Assembly: GCA_025936115.1 (NCBI GenBank)
Contig: JAICTZ010000049.1
Coordinates: 1 to 55,935 of the forward strand
Reading direction: 5' to 3'
From: Polyangiaceae bacterium
GTDB taxonomy: Bacteria > Myxococcota_A > Polyangia > Polyangiales > Polyangiaceae
Length of the DNA: 55,935 nucleotides
How positions within the stretch are numbered: position 1 is the stretch's first letter; the number at the start of each line of letters is the position of its first letter. Below are positions 1 to 11,936 of this stretch, piece by piece. The notes beneath the pieces were generated by a model. It saw only the letters and a list, made by a program, of their open reading frames with translations, ran no database searches and was not told the origin of the DNA. The position numbers were made by a program, and so were the translations under genes.

Positions 1-81
1 CCGCTGAAAAGAAGCTCGCCGACAAGAAGGCCGCTGAAAAGAAGCTCGCCGACAAGAAGGCCGCTGAAAAGAAGCTCGCCG
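1..81 (+). repeat. 30-bp in-frame tandem repeat (2.7 copies visible)
   Basis: Bases 1-30 and 31-60 are identical, and 61-81 match the first 21 bases of the unit. The unit encodes AEKKLADKKA and lies in the helical region of the Fic-like protein. The array runs off the left edge, so the copy number is not known. Confidence 0.95.
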
Positions 82-1871
82 AGCAGGCGCGCCGCGAGCG
101 CGAGCGCGAAAAGGTCGTCCGCGCGAAAGAGAAGGAGCGCGAGCTCAAAGAGCGCGAACGCCAGAAGGCGCTCAAAGAGAAGGAAAAGCAGCGCGAGCAG
201 GCGCTCAGGGAACGCGAGCGCGAAAAAGCACTCAAAGAGAAGGAACGCGAGAAGGCTCAGCGCGAAAAAGAGAAGCAGCGCGAGCTCAAGGAGCGCGAGC
301 GCGAGAAGGCACTCAAAGAGAAGGAGCGCCTGAAGCTCCTCGCGGAAAAGGAAGCCGAGCGCGCGCGGGCCAAGAAGGAAGTCGACGAGCGCCGAGCGCG
401 CGAGAAGGCGGAGAAGGAAGCCGAGCGCAAGCGCATCGCCGCCGAGAAGGAAGCCGAACGCAAACGTCAAATCGCCGAGCGCGAGGCCGCCAAAGAAGCC
501 GCCCGCAAGGCGAAGGAAGAGGAGCGCGCCCGCCGCGAAGCCGAACGCGAGGCGTACCGCAAGGCGACGGAAGCGGAACGCGAGCGGCTACGCGCCGAGC
601 GCGAAGCCGCCCGGCGCGTGCGGGAAGCCAAGGTCGCGCGCGCGACGCGCGCCGCACAAAAGATGGACGGCCTGCGGATGGGCACGACGCGCGCCTACGA
701 TCCTGCAGCGATCCCGAACCAATCCGGCACGACGCGCCACACGGGCGCAAGCTCGCTGATCGTGCATCGGCTCGTCGGCGTCCGACATGCGGACTCGTCG
801 CCACGCCATCCCGTACCGACGCCGCTACCGATCGAACCGCGCCGCCCGACGCCGCCCCCGGCGCCGCCGCCCGTGCCCGTCAGCGAAAGTATCGAGGAAC
901 GCTACCGCCGCATTCTCGAGCGGCTCGCGACGGCGCCCGAGTCATTGAAGAAAGAATACGAAGAGACGCTCGAGATGTCGTGGATCCACCACGACAGCGC
1001 GCTCGAAGGCGTCGTCTACACGTTCCAGGAGCTCCAGGCCGCGATGGATCCGAGCGCGAGCGCGACGCCGGATTCGAGCATGCAGCCCGTCTGCGAAGAG
1101 ATCCGGCGTCATCGCCAGGCCATCGCGTACGTGCGCGACCTCGGCGAGCGCAAACGCGTCCCGCTCAACGTCGACGTCGTCAAACGTATCTACGTCATCC
1201 TTCATCCCGAAGAAGGCGACGTGAAGACGGTGAAGTACCGGAAGGACATTCCGCAGCACCGGCTTTACTTCCACGAGTACGCCGCTCCCGACAAAATCGC
1301 TTACCGCGTGCGGCAGATCATGGACTGGCTCAACGGGCCGGAAGCCAAGAAGATGAAGAGCCCGCTCCGCGTCGCGGCGCGCGTGCACTACGACCTCTTG
1401 CGCGTGTTCCCCTTCCCGCTCGACAGCGGGAAAGTGTCCCGCCTGCTCATGAACATCGTGCTGCTACGCGGCGGCTATCCGCCCGCGATCGTGCACTCGA
1501 CGGAGCGTCAGCGGTACTACGAGGCACTCAAGGGTTCTTTGCCGGTGATCATTTCGCTCGTGAACGAGTCGATCATGAACGCCCTCGCGAGCATCGAGAA
1601 GCGACTCGACGACGAGGCGCGCGCGGGCGGTGCTCCAGCGCCGTCGTCGTCGAATGCGCAGTCCGGCTCGACCTCCTCCTCGCCAGATCACGAGACTTCG
1701 ACGCTACCCCCGGCCGAATCGGAGCCCTTCGAGGCGTCGAGCGACGAGACACCCTCCGACGACGCTGACTCGGACGACGTCGACTCGGACGAACTACCGC
1801 CCGAGTCCGAGCCGGCGCCTGAGTCGGAACCGTCGTCGGAGCCGCCTCCCTCGTCTCCTTCGGCCTCCTGA
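1..1871 (+). CDS. Long charged single-alpha-helix protein with degenerate Fic domain (5' end outside window)
   Basis: The reading frame is open from base 3, so the gene starts upstream of the window. The first ~210 codons encode an almost uninterrupted Lys/Glu/Arg/Ala helix (10-residue unit AEKKLADKKA, then ER/EK-rich heptads), typical of a stable single alpha helix or coiled coil. After a Pro-rich linker (about 820-880) comes a Fic-like fold: the substrate-pocket motif SALEG at 996-1010 and the Fic core at 1383-1442. The core reads FPFPLDSGKVSR where active Fic enzymes have HPFxDGNGRxxR, so the catalytic His is Phe and the phosphate-binding D-G-N-G-R is largely lost. The flanking LLMN and LLRGGYPP stretches are well kept. 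The C-terminal ~75 residues are a Ser/Glu/Asp/Pro-rich acidic tail. I infer a catalytically dead, structural or binding Fic fold. The fold call is firm; the role is unknown. Confidence 0.8.
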   Translation, partial: AEKKLADKKAAEKKLADKKAAEKKLAEQARREREREKVVRAKEKERELKERERQKALKEKEKQREQALREREREKALKEKEREKAQREKEKQRELKEREREKALKEKERLKLLAEKEAERARAKKEVDERRAREKAEKEAERKRIAAEKEAERKRQIAEREAAKEAARKAKEEERARREAEREAYRKATEAERERLRAEREAARRVREAKVARATRAAQKMDGLRMGTTRAYDPAAIPNQSGTTRHTGASSLIVHRLVGVRHADSSPRHPVPTPLPIEPRRPTPPPAPPPVPVSESIEERYRRILERLATAPESLKKEYEETLEMSWIHHDSALEGVVYTFQELQAAMDPSASATPDSSMQPVCEEIRRHRQAIAYVRDLGERKRVPLNVDVVKRIYVILHPEEGDVKTVKYRKDIPQHRLYFHEYAAPDKIAYRVRQIMDWLNGPEAKKMKSPLRVAARVHYDLLRVFPFPLDSGKVSRLLMNIVLLRGGYPPAIVHSTERQRYYEALKGSLPVIISLVNESIMNALASIEKRLDDEARAGGAPAPSSSNAQSGSTSSSPDHETSTLPPAESEPFEASSDETPSDDADSDDVDSDELPPESEPAPESEPSSEPPPSSPSAS

Positions 1872-1873
1872 TC

Positions 1874-1897
1874 GCCCGCGCGTCAGCTCTCGCGGGC
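1874..1897. terminator. Hairpin between convergent genes
   Basis: Perfect 7-bp arms (GCCCGCG at 1874-1880, CGCGGGC at 1891-1897) with a 10-nt loop lie in the 36-bp gap between the stops of the Fic-like gene and the efflux outer-membrane gene. There is no U-run on either side. A bidirectional terminator is suggested by position only. Confidence 0.4.
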
Positions 1898-1907
1898 GCC
1901 GTCAACG

Positions 1908-3224
1908 TCAGGGCGTGTTCGCGGGGCTCAGATCGAGTACGGCACGCGCGCGCTCGAGACGTGCCGTCAACACCTCGAGCCGGGCGCGCTCGGCTTGCAT
2001 GCGCGCTTGCACGACCGCATCGAAGGTGACGCCGCCGAGCTCGTGCTGATCCTCGGCGTGTTTGACCTGCTCGTCGGCTGCGGCGACGAGCGCCTGGGCG
2101 AGCTCGAGCCTGTGCGACGCGCGTTCGAGGGCGGCGCGGGAACGCTGCTCTTGGATGCTCACCCTTCGCTTGGCTTCGCGCGCTTGCGCGGCGAAATCGT
2201 TCGCTTGTGATGTCGCCTGCGCGGCGTTCGCCGATTCGAGGCCGCCGTCGAGGAGCGGCACGCTGAGCGTGAGACCCACGTCGTACAGCGGAAAGGGCGT
2301 GTAGCCCTGGCCCTTGAGCCCCGCGTCGAGGCCGACGCCGAGCACCGGCGCGAAGGGATGGCCGTGAGCGCTCGCGGCCGCGGCGGCGGCGTCCCGTCGG
2401 CGTTCGAGCAACGCTACGTCCGCACGGTTGGAAACTGGAGCGGGCGGCGGCTGCCGGTCGAGCAGCGATTCGTCGGGCTCCGCGTTCTTCGCGAGCGGGG
2501 CGCCCGTGGCCTGCTCGATATCGAGCCGCGCCGAATCCAGATCGCTTTCACTGCGTTCGAGATCGAGCGCCGCGCGCGCCTCTTCGAAGCGCGCGGCGGC
2601 GAGCTCGGCGCCCGGCCGCGAGCCTTCCGCGATGTTCGCTTCGGTGCGCGCGCGGAGCGCGGCGGCGTCGTTGGCGTTTTTCGCCAAAATCGCGCGCATG
2701 CCGTACGCGGAGAGCCAGCCGAGGTAGGCGCCGCGCACTTCGAGCGCGATCGACTGCCGTTCGGAGCGAACGCCCGCCATGGCCGCTTCACGATCGGCGC
2801 GCGCCGCGCTCACGGCCGACGACGTACGCCCGAAGTCGTAGATGCGGCTCGCGAACGTGAGCAACGCCTCGTAGTGGAAGTTCGGGTTGAAGGCGCCTTG
2901 GTCACCGATCGATCGGGAGGCGAACACGGAGTACGGCGCGCCATTGGCGTCATTGAGGTCATGGACGTGAATCACCTGCCCGCCCGGCGCGACCAGCGCC
3001 GACGCCTTCGCCTCGAGCGTCGGATAATACGGCACCTTCGCGAGCGCGATGCGCGCCTCCGCGCCCGCGACGCGCGCCTGCGCTCCAGCGACGGACCCGC
3101 GGTTCTGCAAGGCGAGCGCCTCGAGCTCTTCGAGCTTCACGACGTCGGCTTTGGCGACGCGTGGAGCCAACGCGAGTGCGGCCGGCAACGCAAAGAGCGC
3201 GAATCTACTGGCGACGCAAGGCAT
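1908..3224 (-). CDS. TolC-family outer-membrane efflux protein
   Basis: 438 residues: a signal peptide (about 1-26, ending AKA) followed by the long helical repeats of an outer-membrane efflux protein (OEP/TolC fold). The family features visible are an early LEELEALALQNRG segment resembling the usual L-x-E-A-x-x-x-A-L-x-x-N signature, and Ala/Glu/Arg-rich coiled-coil stretches ending each half. It is the last gene of the efflux operon and overlaps the end of the permease gene by 20 bp, so it is probably translationally coupled. It should form the outer-membrane duct for the adaptor, ATPase and permease encoded upstream. The exported substrate cannot be read from the sequence. Confidence 0.88.
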   Translation of the reverse strand: MPCVASRFALFALPAALALAPRVAKADVVKLEELEALALQNRGSVAGAQARVAGAEARIALAKVPYYPTLEAKASALVAPGGQVIHVHDLNDANGAPYSVFASRSIGDQGAFNPNFHYEALLTFASRIYDFGRTSSAVSAARADREAAMAGVRSERQSIALEVRGAYLGWLSAYGMRAILAKNANDAAALRARTEANIAEGSRPGAELAAARFEEARAALDLERSESDLDSARLDIEQATGAPLAKNAEPDESLLDRQPPPAPVSNRADVALLERRRDAAAAAASAHGHPFAPVLGVGLDAGLKGQGYTPFPLYDVGLTLSVPLLDGGLESANAAQATSQANDFAAQAREAKRRVSIQEQRSRAALERASHRLELAQALVAAADEQVKHAEDQHELGGVTFDAVVQARMQAERARLEVLTARLERARAVLDLSPANTP

Positions 3225-4419
3225 GAATCGGATCCAAGAGTGCGGCGCGGCGCGCGGGCAAATAGCCGAACAGCACGCCGACGGCGATGCCGAAACCAGC
3301 CGACAAAAGTACGCCCGAGGGCGAGATCACGCGCGGCCAACCCATGTTGCTCGCGACCACGCTCGCGACGACGATACCGAGCGTGACGCCCACGATCGTG
3401 CCGATGATGGTGAGGATCAGCGCCTCGATCAAGAACTGCGCGAGGATCTGCGACGGCGCGGCGCCGATCGCTGCGCGCACGCCGATTTCCTCGGTGCGCT
3501 CCGCCACCGAGACGAGCTGAATGTTCATGATGCCGATGCCGCCCACGAGCAGTGAGACTGCGGCGATGGCCGCGAGCAAGGTGCCGAGGATGCGCGCCGT
3601 GCGATCGGCGGCGCGAATCACCTCGAGCGGGCTCGAGACGCTGAAATCGTTGGGATCACCGGTATCGAGCCCGTGCGCGCGGTGCAGGATGTCCGTGATT
3701 TCGGCGCGCGCGGCGTCCAGCAGATCCTTGTTGAGCGGCTCGATCTCGACGTAAGCGTAAGCGATGCGATCGGTCAGGTGCGTGTTGTACGTCGTGTACG
3801 GCAAGAGCACGATGTCGTCGATGTCGTTGCCGTTCGTCGAGAAGCCCTTCTCCGAAAGCACCCCGATGACACGACAGGGCAAGACGCCCGCGAGCGTCAC
3901 CGTCTGACCAAGCGGATCCCGATCGCCAAAGAGCTCCCGCGCGGGCGTTTTGCCGATCACGCACACTTTCGCGCGCTCGTTCACGTCCGATTGGTCGAAG
4001 ATGCCGCCCGCGGCGACATCCCAGGCGTGGATCGCGAAGTAGCCCGGAGCGACGCCGTTGATGAAGCTCGGTCGCTGCTCGCCCCCGTAAGCGACGCCGG
4101 CGTTCTTGCGCGCGACGGGCAGCACGTGCGCAAACGTCGTCCCTTCCCGTACGAGCATCGCCACGTCGCTGTCGCTGAGGTGCATCGGCGGGCGCATCTT
4201 CGGGTTCACGCCGGGCGTCGAGGTCTGCACCTTGATCAGATTCGTACCGAGCACCTCGAACTGAGCGACGACCGAGCGGCGTGCCCCTTCGCCGAAGCTC
4301 ACCATCGCGATGAACGCGCCTACGCCGATGGCCAGGCCGAGCATCGTGAGCGCGCTCCGTCCCGGCTGGCGCACGACGAGCTTGAGCGCGAGCCGCCAGG
4401 TTTCAGGACCGAGCGCCAA
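3205..4419 (-). CDS. MacB-type ABC transporter permease
   Basis: 404 residues, the usual length for a stand-alone MacB/FtsX-type permease. An N-terminal membrane segment (about 20-42) is followed by a periplasmic MacB_PCD domain (about 45-260). Three C-terminal membrane helices carry the FtsX signature; the region reads VGGIGIMNIQLVSVAERTEEIG, with the conserved ERTxEIGxRxAIGA coupling segment. Family members act in mechanotransmission, driving substrate from the periplasm through a TolC duct rather than across the inner membrane. The ATPase is a separate protein here, unlike E. coli MacB where it is fused. The start overlaps the 3' end of the ATPase gene by 17 bp. Confidence 0.9.
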   Translation of the reverse strand: MALGPETWRLALKLVVRQPGRSALTMLGLAIGVGAFIAMVSFGEGARRSVVAQFEVLGTNLIKVQTSTPGVNPKMRPPMHLSDSDVAMLVREGTTFAHVLPVARKNAGVAYGGEQRPSFINGVAPGYFAIHAWDVAAGGIFDQSDVNERAKVCVIGKTPARELFGDRDPLGQTVTLAGVLPCRVIGVLSEKGFSTNGNDIDDIVLLPYTTYNTHLTDRIAYAYVEIEPLNKDLLDAARAEITDILHRAHGLDTGDPNDFSVSSPLEVIRAADRTARILGTLLAAIAAVSLLVGGIGIMNIQLVSVAERTEEIGVRAAIGAAPSQILAQFLIEALILTIIGTIVGVTLGIVVASVVASNMGWPRVISPSGVLLSAGFGIAVGVLFGYLPARRAALLDPIHALRRQ

Positions 4420-5110
4420 GCGAAGCCTCCGGCGTGGAAACGACTTTGCCGTCGCGTAGGAAAATCTGCCGATCCGCGTATTCGGCCACGCTCGGATCGT
4501 GCGTGACGAGGATGATGCTCGTGCCGCGCTCGCGGTGGAGCTCGAGCAAGAGCCGCATGATTTCCGTACCGGTTCGCGTGTCGAGCGCGCCGGTCGGTTC
4601 GTCGGCGAGTAGCACGGGCGGTCGGCTCATGAGCGCGCGCGCGATCGCGACGCGCTGGCGTTCGCCGCCCGAGAGCTGAGCCGGAAAGTGACTACCACGG
4701 TGGTTGAGGCCCACGCGCGAGAGCAGCTCGCGCGCGGTCTGTTCGGCCTTGGAGCGCGGGACACCGGCGTAGTGCAGCGGCAGCGAGACGTTCTCGAGCG
4801 CGGTCGCGTGCGAGAGCAAATGGAACGACTGGAAGACGAAGCCGATGTAGTGGAGCCGCACCCACGCTTGCTCTTCGCGCGTGAGCCCCGAAACGTCCGA
4901 GCCGCCGAGCACGTAGCGTCCGCGCGACGGGCGATCGAGGCAACCGAGAATGTTGAGGAGCGTCGACTTGCCCGAGCCGGAGGGACCGCGCAGAGCCACC
5001 ACTTCGCCGTATTCGATCGTGAGATCGACGCCGGAAAGTACGGGCACACCGCCGACTGCGCCCTCGTACGTCTTCGACAGCTCGACGGTCTCGATCACGG
5101 GCGTCGGCAC
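4403..5110 (-). CDS. MacB/LolD-type ABC transporter ATP-binding protein
   Basis: 235 residues with the complete ABC ATPase set: Walker A GPSGSGKST (about 40-48), Q-loop in VFQSFHLL, signature LSGGERQRVAIARAL, Walker B VLLADEPTGALD and H-loop LVTHDP. The LSGGERQRVAIARAL and DEPTGALD spellings are typical of the MacB/LolD/FtsE subclass. It should power the permease encoded immediately downstream. A 156-bp gap separates it from the adaptor gene and contains a 6-bp stem with a 3-nt loop (5188-5202); I see no obvious second promoter there. Confidence 0.92.
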   Translation of the reverse strand: MPTPVIETVELSKTYEGAVGGVPVLSGVDLTIEYGEVVALRGPSGSGKSTLLNILGCLDRPSRGRYVLGGSDVSGLTREEQAWVRLHYIGFVFQSFHLLSHATALENVSLPLHYAGVPRSKAEQTARELLSRVGLNHRGSHFPAQLSGGERQRVAIARALMSRPPVLLADEPTGALDTRTGTEIMRLLLELHRERGTSIILVTHDPSVAEYADRQIFLRDGKVVSTPEASLGARS

Positions 5111-5266
5111 GTGGCCTCGACTTTGGCGATCTTGGAATGAACCTTGCCGGAGGCCCTGCGTCCGTCGCGTACAGTAACGGCCCGAGCACCGGCCTCGCCG
5201 GTTCCTTTGCGTGTCATGTGCCCGCTCGCGCCGATCGAGATCTGGTCGTTCAAGACTTCACCTCGA

Positions 5267-6496
5267 CTATCGTCCCCCGAGCTTGATCCCCGGCCCTTGC
5301 GACTTTTGCGCGTCGCTGCCGGCGGTCAAGACGCCGAGGGCCACGCGTGTCCCGACGGGCAGCTGCGCGGGCGGCTCGGGCTCGATGGCGGTGAACGCGC
5401 CGTCCGAGAGTCCGGCCTTTACGGCGACGGACTCGAGCCCGTGCGACGTGACGAGCCATACCTGACGTCGAGCCGGCGCGTCGGGCGCATTCTCGGGCCG
5501 AAACCGGAGCGCCGCCTCGCGCACCGCGAGCGCGTTTTCCACGCGGCTCACTTCCATCGTCACCGTCGCCGTCATGCCCGGCAAGAGCGTCCGCTCGGGG
5601 TTTTGCGCGCTGAGCACGACGGGGTAGCGCACCGCGGCGCTCGTCCGCTGCGCGTCGATACCGATGCGTTCGACGCGCGCGTCGAACGTCTTTCCGGGGT
5701 ACGCCGGCACGGTAAAGTGCGCGAGTTGTCCCGGTTTGAGCTCGCCGACTTCGGACTCGGCGACGTCGGCGTCGATGCGCAGCGTGTCGAGCGCGGAGCC
5801 GACGACGAAGAGCGAGCGGTGGTCGGGCCCGACCGCCGGACCGAGCGTGGTCGGCGCCTGCAGCACGACGCCGTCGATCGGCGAAACGAGCGTCGTGAGC
5901 GTCTGGGAGAGCTCGGCCGATTTGAGGCTCGCCGAGGTCGCCGAGCGTTCGGCGCGCGCCGTCGCGAGCATCGCGCGCGCCTTGGCTTCGTTCGAACGCG
6001 CGGCTTCGAGCTCGGCCGGACTCGCGAGCTCCTTTTGCAACAACCGCTCGGTGCGGGTGCGCGCTTCGGTCGCGGCGGCGAGCGCGGCCTCGGCTTCTCC
6101 GATACGACTGCCGGCGGCTGCGACGCTCGCTTGGGCGCCACGCAGCGCGATCGCCGACGCACGCGGATCGAGGCGGGCGAGCGGTTGGTTCGCTTTCACG
6201 GCGTCGCCCGATTTAACGAGCAGCTCGACGAGCCGTCCCTCCTCCGGCGCGCTCACGTCGACGCGCGTCTTTACGTCGAGGTGCCCCGTCGCTTCGACCA
6301 CGCGCACGATCGTTCGGCGTTCGACGGTCGTCGCGCGGTACTGTGTCGGTACGGGGCGGTTGCGAGCGAAGGCGTAGGCCGTCGCCGCAGCGGCGAGCAC
6401 GCCCGCGACGGCGAGCGTCGTCCTGCGCCGACGCCGAACGCCGCGCCGGACCTCCGGCGGAATCACGAGCGACTGCTCCAAAGTGTCGACCTGCAC
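5267..6496 (-). CDS. Efflux periplasmic adaptor (MacA/HlyD family)
   Basis: 409 residues starting at GTG. One N-terminal membrane anchor (about 28-44) is followed by a membrane-fusion-protein core. The first half-lipoyl motif is near DVSAPEEGRLVELLVKSGD (about 83-101), then comes an Ala/Glu/Arg helical hairpin (about 115-205), the second half-lipoyl with VSPIDGVVL, and beta-barrel and membrane-proximal domains. It is first in the efflux operon and should link the MacB-type permease to the TolC-type duct. A possible sigma-54 promoter lies about 70 bp upstream, directly behind a sigma-54 response-regulator gene. Confidence 0.9.
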   Translation of the reverse strand: MQVDTLEQSLVIPPEVRRGVRRRRRTTLAVAGVLAAAATAYAFARNRPVPTQYRATTVERRTIVRVVEATGHLDVKTRVDVSAPEEGRLVELLVKSGDAVKANQPLARLDPRASAIALRGAQASVAAAGSRIGEAEAALAAATEARTRTERLLQKELASPAELEAARSNEAKARAMLATARAERSATSASLKSAELSQTLTTLVSPIDGVVLQAPTTLGPAVGPDHRSLFVVGSALDTLRIDADVAESEVGELKPGQLAHFTVPAYPGKTFDARVERIGIDAQRTSAAVRYPVVLSAQNPERTLLPGMTATVTMEVSRVENALAVREAALRFRPENAPDAPARRQVWLVTSHGLESVAVKAGLSDGAFTAIEPEPPAQLPVGTRVALGVLTAGSDAQKSQGPGIKLGGR

Positions 6497-6565
6497 GCGT
6501 GCGAGCTTAGCTGCTCGGGGCTCACCATGAACAAATCCGAGGCGGCCCGCCAGGGCAAATTTCGG

Positions 6566-6581
6566 TGTGAATACCGTGCCT
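6566..6581 (-). promoter_or_regulatory. Candidate sigma-54 (-24/-12) promoter for efflux operon
   Basis: On the minus strand this reads AGGCAC-N5-TCACA against the consensus TGGCAC-N5-TTGCA: five of six match at -24 and three of five at -12. The -12 GC dinucleotide is imperfect (AC). It lies between the sigma-54 activator gene and the adaptor start and would give a leader of about 60 nt. Suggestive only. Confidence 0.3.
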
Positions 6582-6615
6582 CAGCTGTGCCGTCCGGGCC
6601 CAGCAGCGCCGGAAA

Positions 6616-8075
<1,460 letters not shown>

Positions 8076-8076
<1 letters not shown>

Positions 8077-9095
8077 CAACTCTGGCCTCGTCCTTCGGAA
8101 CCCTCGCCGGCGAGACCGACTAGCGGCGTATAGATTTGGCCCTCCTGCTGGTAGACGCAAACGCGCGCGCCCCCCTCGCGCTTGGCCATGCCGAGCGCGA
8201 GATCGGCCGAGCGGAGCAACGAGTCGCGCGTGCGGACGTCGCGCGACGGGAACAGCGCGACGCCGGCCGAAACGGTGATGGGATGAGTCTTGCTCACGTC
8301 CGACACGAGCGGTCGCTCGCGCAGATCGCGGAACACGCGCTCGGCCACCGATACCGCGCCCGAGAAGTGTAGTCCGGGAAGCACCATCAGGAATTCATCG
8401 CCGCCGAAGCGCGCGAGCACGTCGCCGTCACGGATGGTACGGCGAATGGTGTCGGCGACGTGCCGGAGCACGCGATCGCCGTGCGCGCGCCCGCCCGCCT
8501 CGTTTTGGAGCTGCAGCCGATCGATGTCGATCGCCATGCAAGCGAGCGATTCTCGGTGGCGTTCGGCGCGCTTGTACTCCTCGCCCAGGCGTACCTGCAG
8601 GTGCCGGTAGTTGTAGAGCCCGGTGAGATCGTCGTGAATACTGAGCTGTTCGAGCCGCTGGCGCGCGTCGGCGACGTGATCGTGGAGCCGCTTGATGCGC
8701 AGCATGGCCTCGACGCGCGCCATGAGCTCGCTTTCGTCGAAAGGCTTGCAGACGTAGTCGTCGGCGCCGATCTTGAGCCCTTCGACGCGGCTCTGACTGT
8801 CGGTCTTCACCGTGACGAGCACGACGGGCAGAAACGCTCCGCTCGTCATGCTCTTCAGGAGGCGACATGCCTCGAGCCCCCCGAGCCGCGGCATGAGCAC
8901 GTCGAGCAGCACGAGGTGCACGCCGCCGCGCGCCACACGTTCGACCGCGGCTTGACCGTCCGCGACGGTGTCTACTTCGTGGCCGCGCGCGCGCAGCATG
9001 CCGGCCAAGAGCTCGCGGGTGATGCGATCATCGTCGGCGACTACGATCACTCCCCCGCGCGCGGTTGGCGGCGGATCGCTCGGCGACGCAGGCAC
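8076..9095 (-). CDS. Response regulator with GGDEF domain (PleD-like diguanylate cyclase)
   Basis: 339 residues: receiver domain (about 15-130; D65 phosphoacceptor, K117) joined by a short helix to a GGDEF domain (about 150-318). The active-site GGDEF is intact at 231-235, and an RxxD inhibitory site (R222-D225) lies the canonical five residues before it, so product feedback by cyclic di-GMP is expected. The C-terminal tail of about 20 residues is unusual and Gly/Glu-rich. The gene is co-translated with the sigma-54 regulator. It should make cyclic di-GMP in response to an unseen sensor kinase. Confidence 0.93.
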
Positions 9096-9209
9096 GAAAC
9101 GAGCTTACCTCGCCTCGACTCGATTTTGGCATTCTCGTCTTTACCCTCGACAATGACCGAGCCGTGCGGCGTTCATGCTATGAACGGCCCGAAATCGAGG
9201 TAAGGCGAC

Positions 9210-10726
<1,517 letters not shown>

Positions 10727-10733
<7 letters not shown>

Positions 10734-10748
10734 GCGTACTCAGCGTGC
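10727..10748. terminator. Hairpin spanning convergent stops
   Basis: The stem GCAC-TGAG / CTCA-(GC)-GTGC with loop CGTA covers the stop codons of gnd and the convergent outer-membrane gene. It may end transcription in both directions. No U-run is present. Confidence 0.3.
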
Positions 10749-11903
10749 GCTCGCGACGTTCGTGAGCGGGCGCGCGCGCGTGTACCTCGGCGTAGCAGGC
10801 GGCTCGAACAACAGGTCCGGCTGAAATTCGAAACCGAGGTACAGGCGCGCGTCCGGGCTCCAGAGGGCGTTCCTGTGCTGACCGTCCGGCCCGTTTTGCA
10901 GCGTGATGTTCTGGTAGCCGATCGAGGTCGTGAGCGAGCCGCTGAACGCGCGAAAATCCAGGTGCGTGTCGAAGGTCGTGACGACCCCGTAGGTCTGCGG
11001 ATTCGAGGGTTCGGTAGGCAGGGTGCAACCCGTGAGCACGCTGCCGCAAATCGGCTGAGTGGGAGGCAACCTGAATTTCCAAGCAGGATCGAGCCCGAAC
11101 TCGCCCTCGAGCGAGACGATGTCGCGCCACAAATCCGCGCCGATCACTCCGTGCAAAATCCCGACGTGCTCAGCGAGCGCCGCGCCGGCGACCTGGTGGC
11201 TGTTGACGACGACGCCTTCCCAGTCCGTGACGCCCTGGTTCAGGTTCGGATTCTCCGGGACGATGGAACGGGCGAACTGGTACGAGTAACCCGCGCGCAG
11301 TCCGGCGTGCCCTCTCGGCAAAAAGGACTCTCCCTGACGCAGCGGAAACTCTTGGAGCAAGTAAGCGCGCACACCGAGCTGCGCAATTTCTCCGCTGTCG
11401 TAGCTCGCCTTGGAGGTCGGTAGGACGAGGCGCGGCAGGCTGAGCTCGAGCTCCGTGAGATATTCGTCGTGCTTGACGAAAGCGTGCGCCGCCACGAGCG
11501 AGAGCAGCGTGTCGCCGAAGATGAGCTCGTTCTTTTGAGTCGTGACGTCGCTGTTCGTGAACTCGTAAATGGTCCAAACCTGCGCGCGCAGGCTCACGGA
11601 AGAGCGCTCGTTTTCCCAAAAGTAGAGGCGCGGCCTCAGATAAAAGACCCAGTCGTAGTACGGGTCGCTGCTCTGGTAATCGGATCCGACGTGAAGGGTC
11701 TGGCTGCCCGCGCGCTGCTGCCAGATGACCGTCGAATCGTGCCACAAGAGCGGCTTTTTCCCGGCTGCGGCAGCCGCGGGCGGGAGCTCGCCCTCGTGAT
11801 CGGCGACCGCGGTCTCCGCAGGGGCTCGGCCCGACACCCCGAACAGTAGAAGCCCGAGCAGGGGCGCGAGCGGGACGCGGAGCACGAGCGAAGGGTATCT
11901 CAC
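10740..11903 (-). CDS. Predicted outer-membrane beta-barrel protein, function unknown
   Basis: 387 residues with a signal peptide (about 1-29, ending RAPAE). The rest alternates aromatic/hydrophobic and polar residues (for example VIWQQRAGSQTLHVGSDYQ, WVFYLRPRLYFWE, LRAGYSYQFARS), typical of transmembrane beta strands, with a two-Cys loop (PICGSVLTGC). It reads like a myxobacterial MipA-less porin or barrel protein, but I recognise no specific family. It stands alone, convergent with gnd and divergent from the bactofilin gene, with only about 30 bp between the two starts, which must overlap their promoters. Confidence 0.75.
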   Translation of the reverse strand: MRYPSLVLRVPLAPLLGLLLFGVSGRAPAETAVADHEGELPPAAAAAGKKPLLWHDSTVIWQQRAGSQTLHVGSDYQSSDPYYDWVFYLRPRLYFWENERSSVSLRAQVWTIYEFTNSDVTTQKNELIFGDTLLSLVAAHAFVKHDEYLTELELSLPRLVLPTSKASYDSGEIAQLGVRAYLLQEFPLRQGESFLPRGHAGLRAGYSYQFARSIVPENPNLNQGVTDWEGVVVNSHQVAGAALAEHVGILHGVIGADLWRDIVSLEGEFGLDPAWKFRLPPTQPICGSVLTGCTLPTEPSNPQTYGVVTTFDTHLDFRAFSGSLTTSIGYQNITLQNGPDGQHRNALWSPDARLYLGFEFQPDLLFEPPATPRYTRARPLTNVASAR

Positions 11904-11936
11904 GCCCCCCTGGCCGCGCTAGGATGCCACCCGCGT

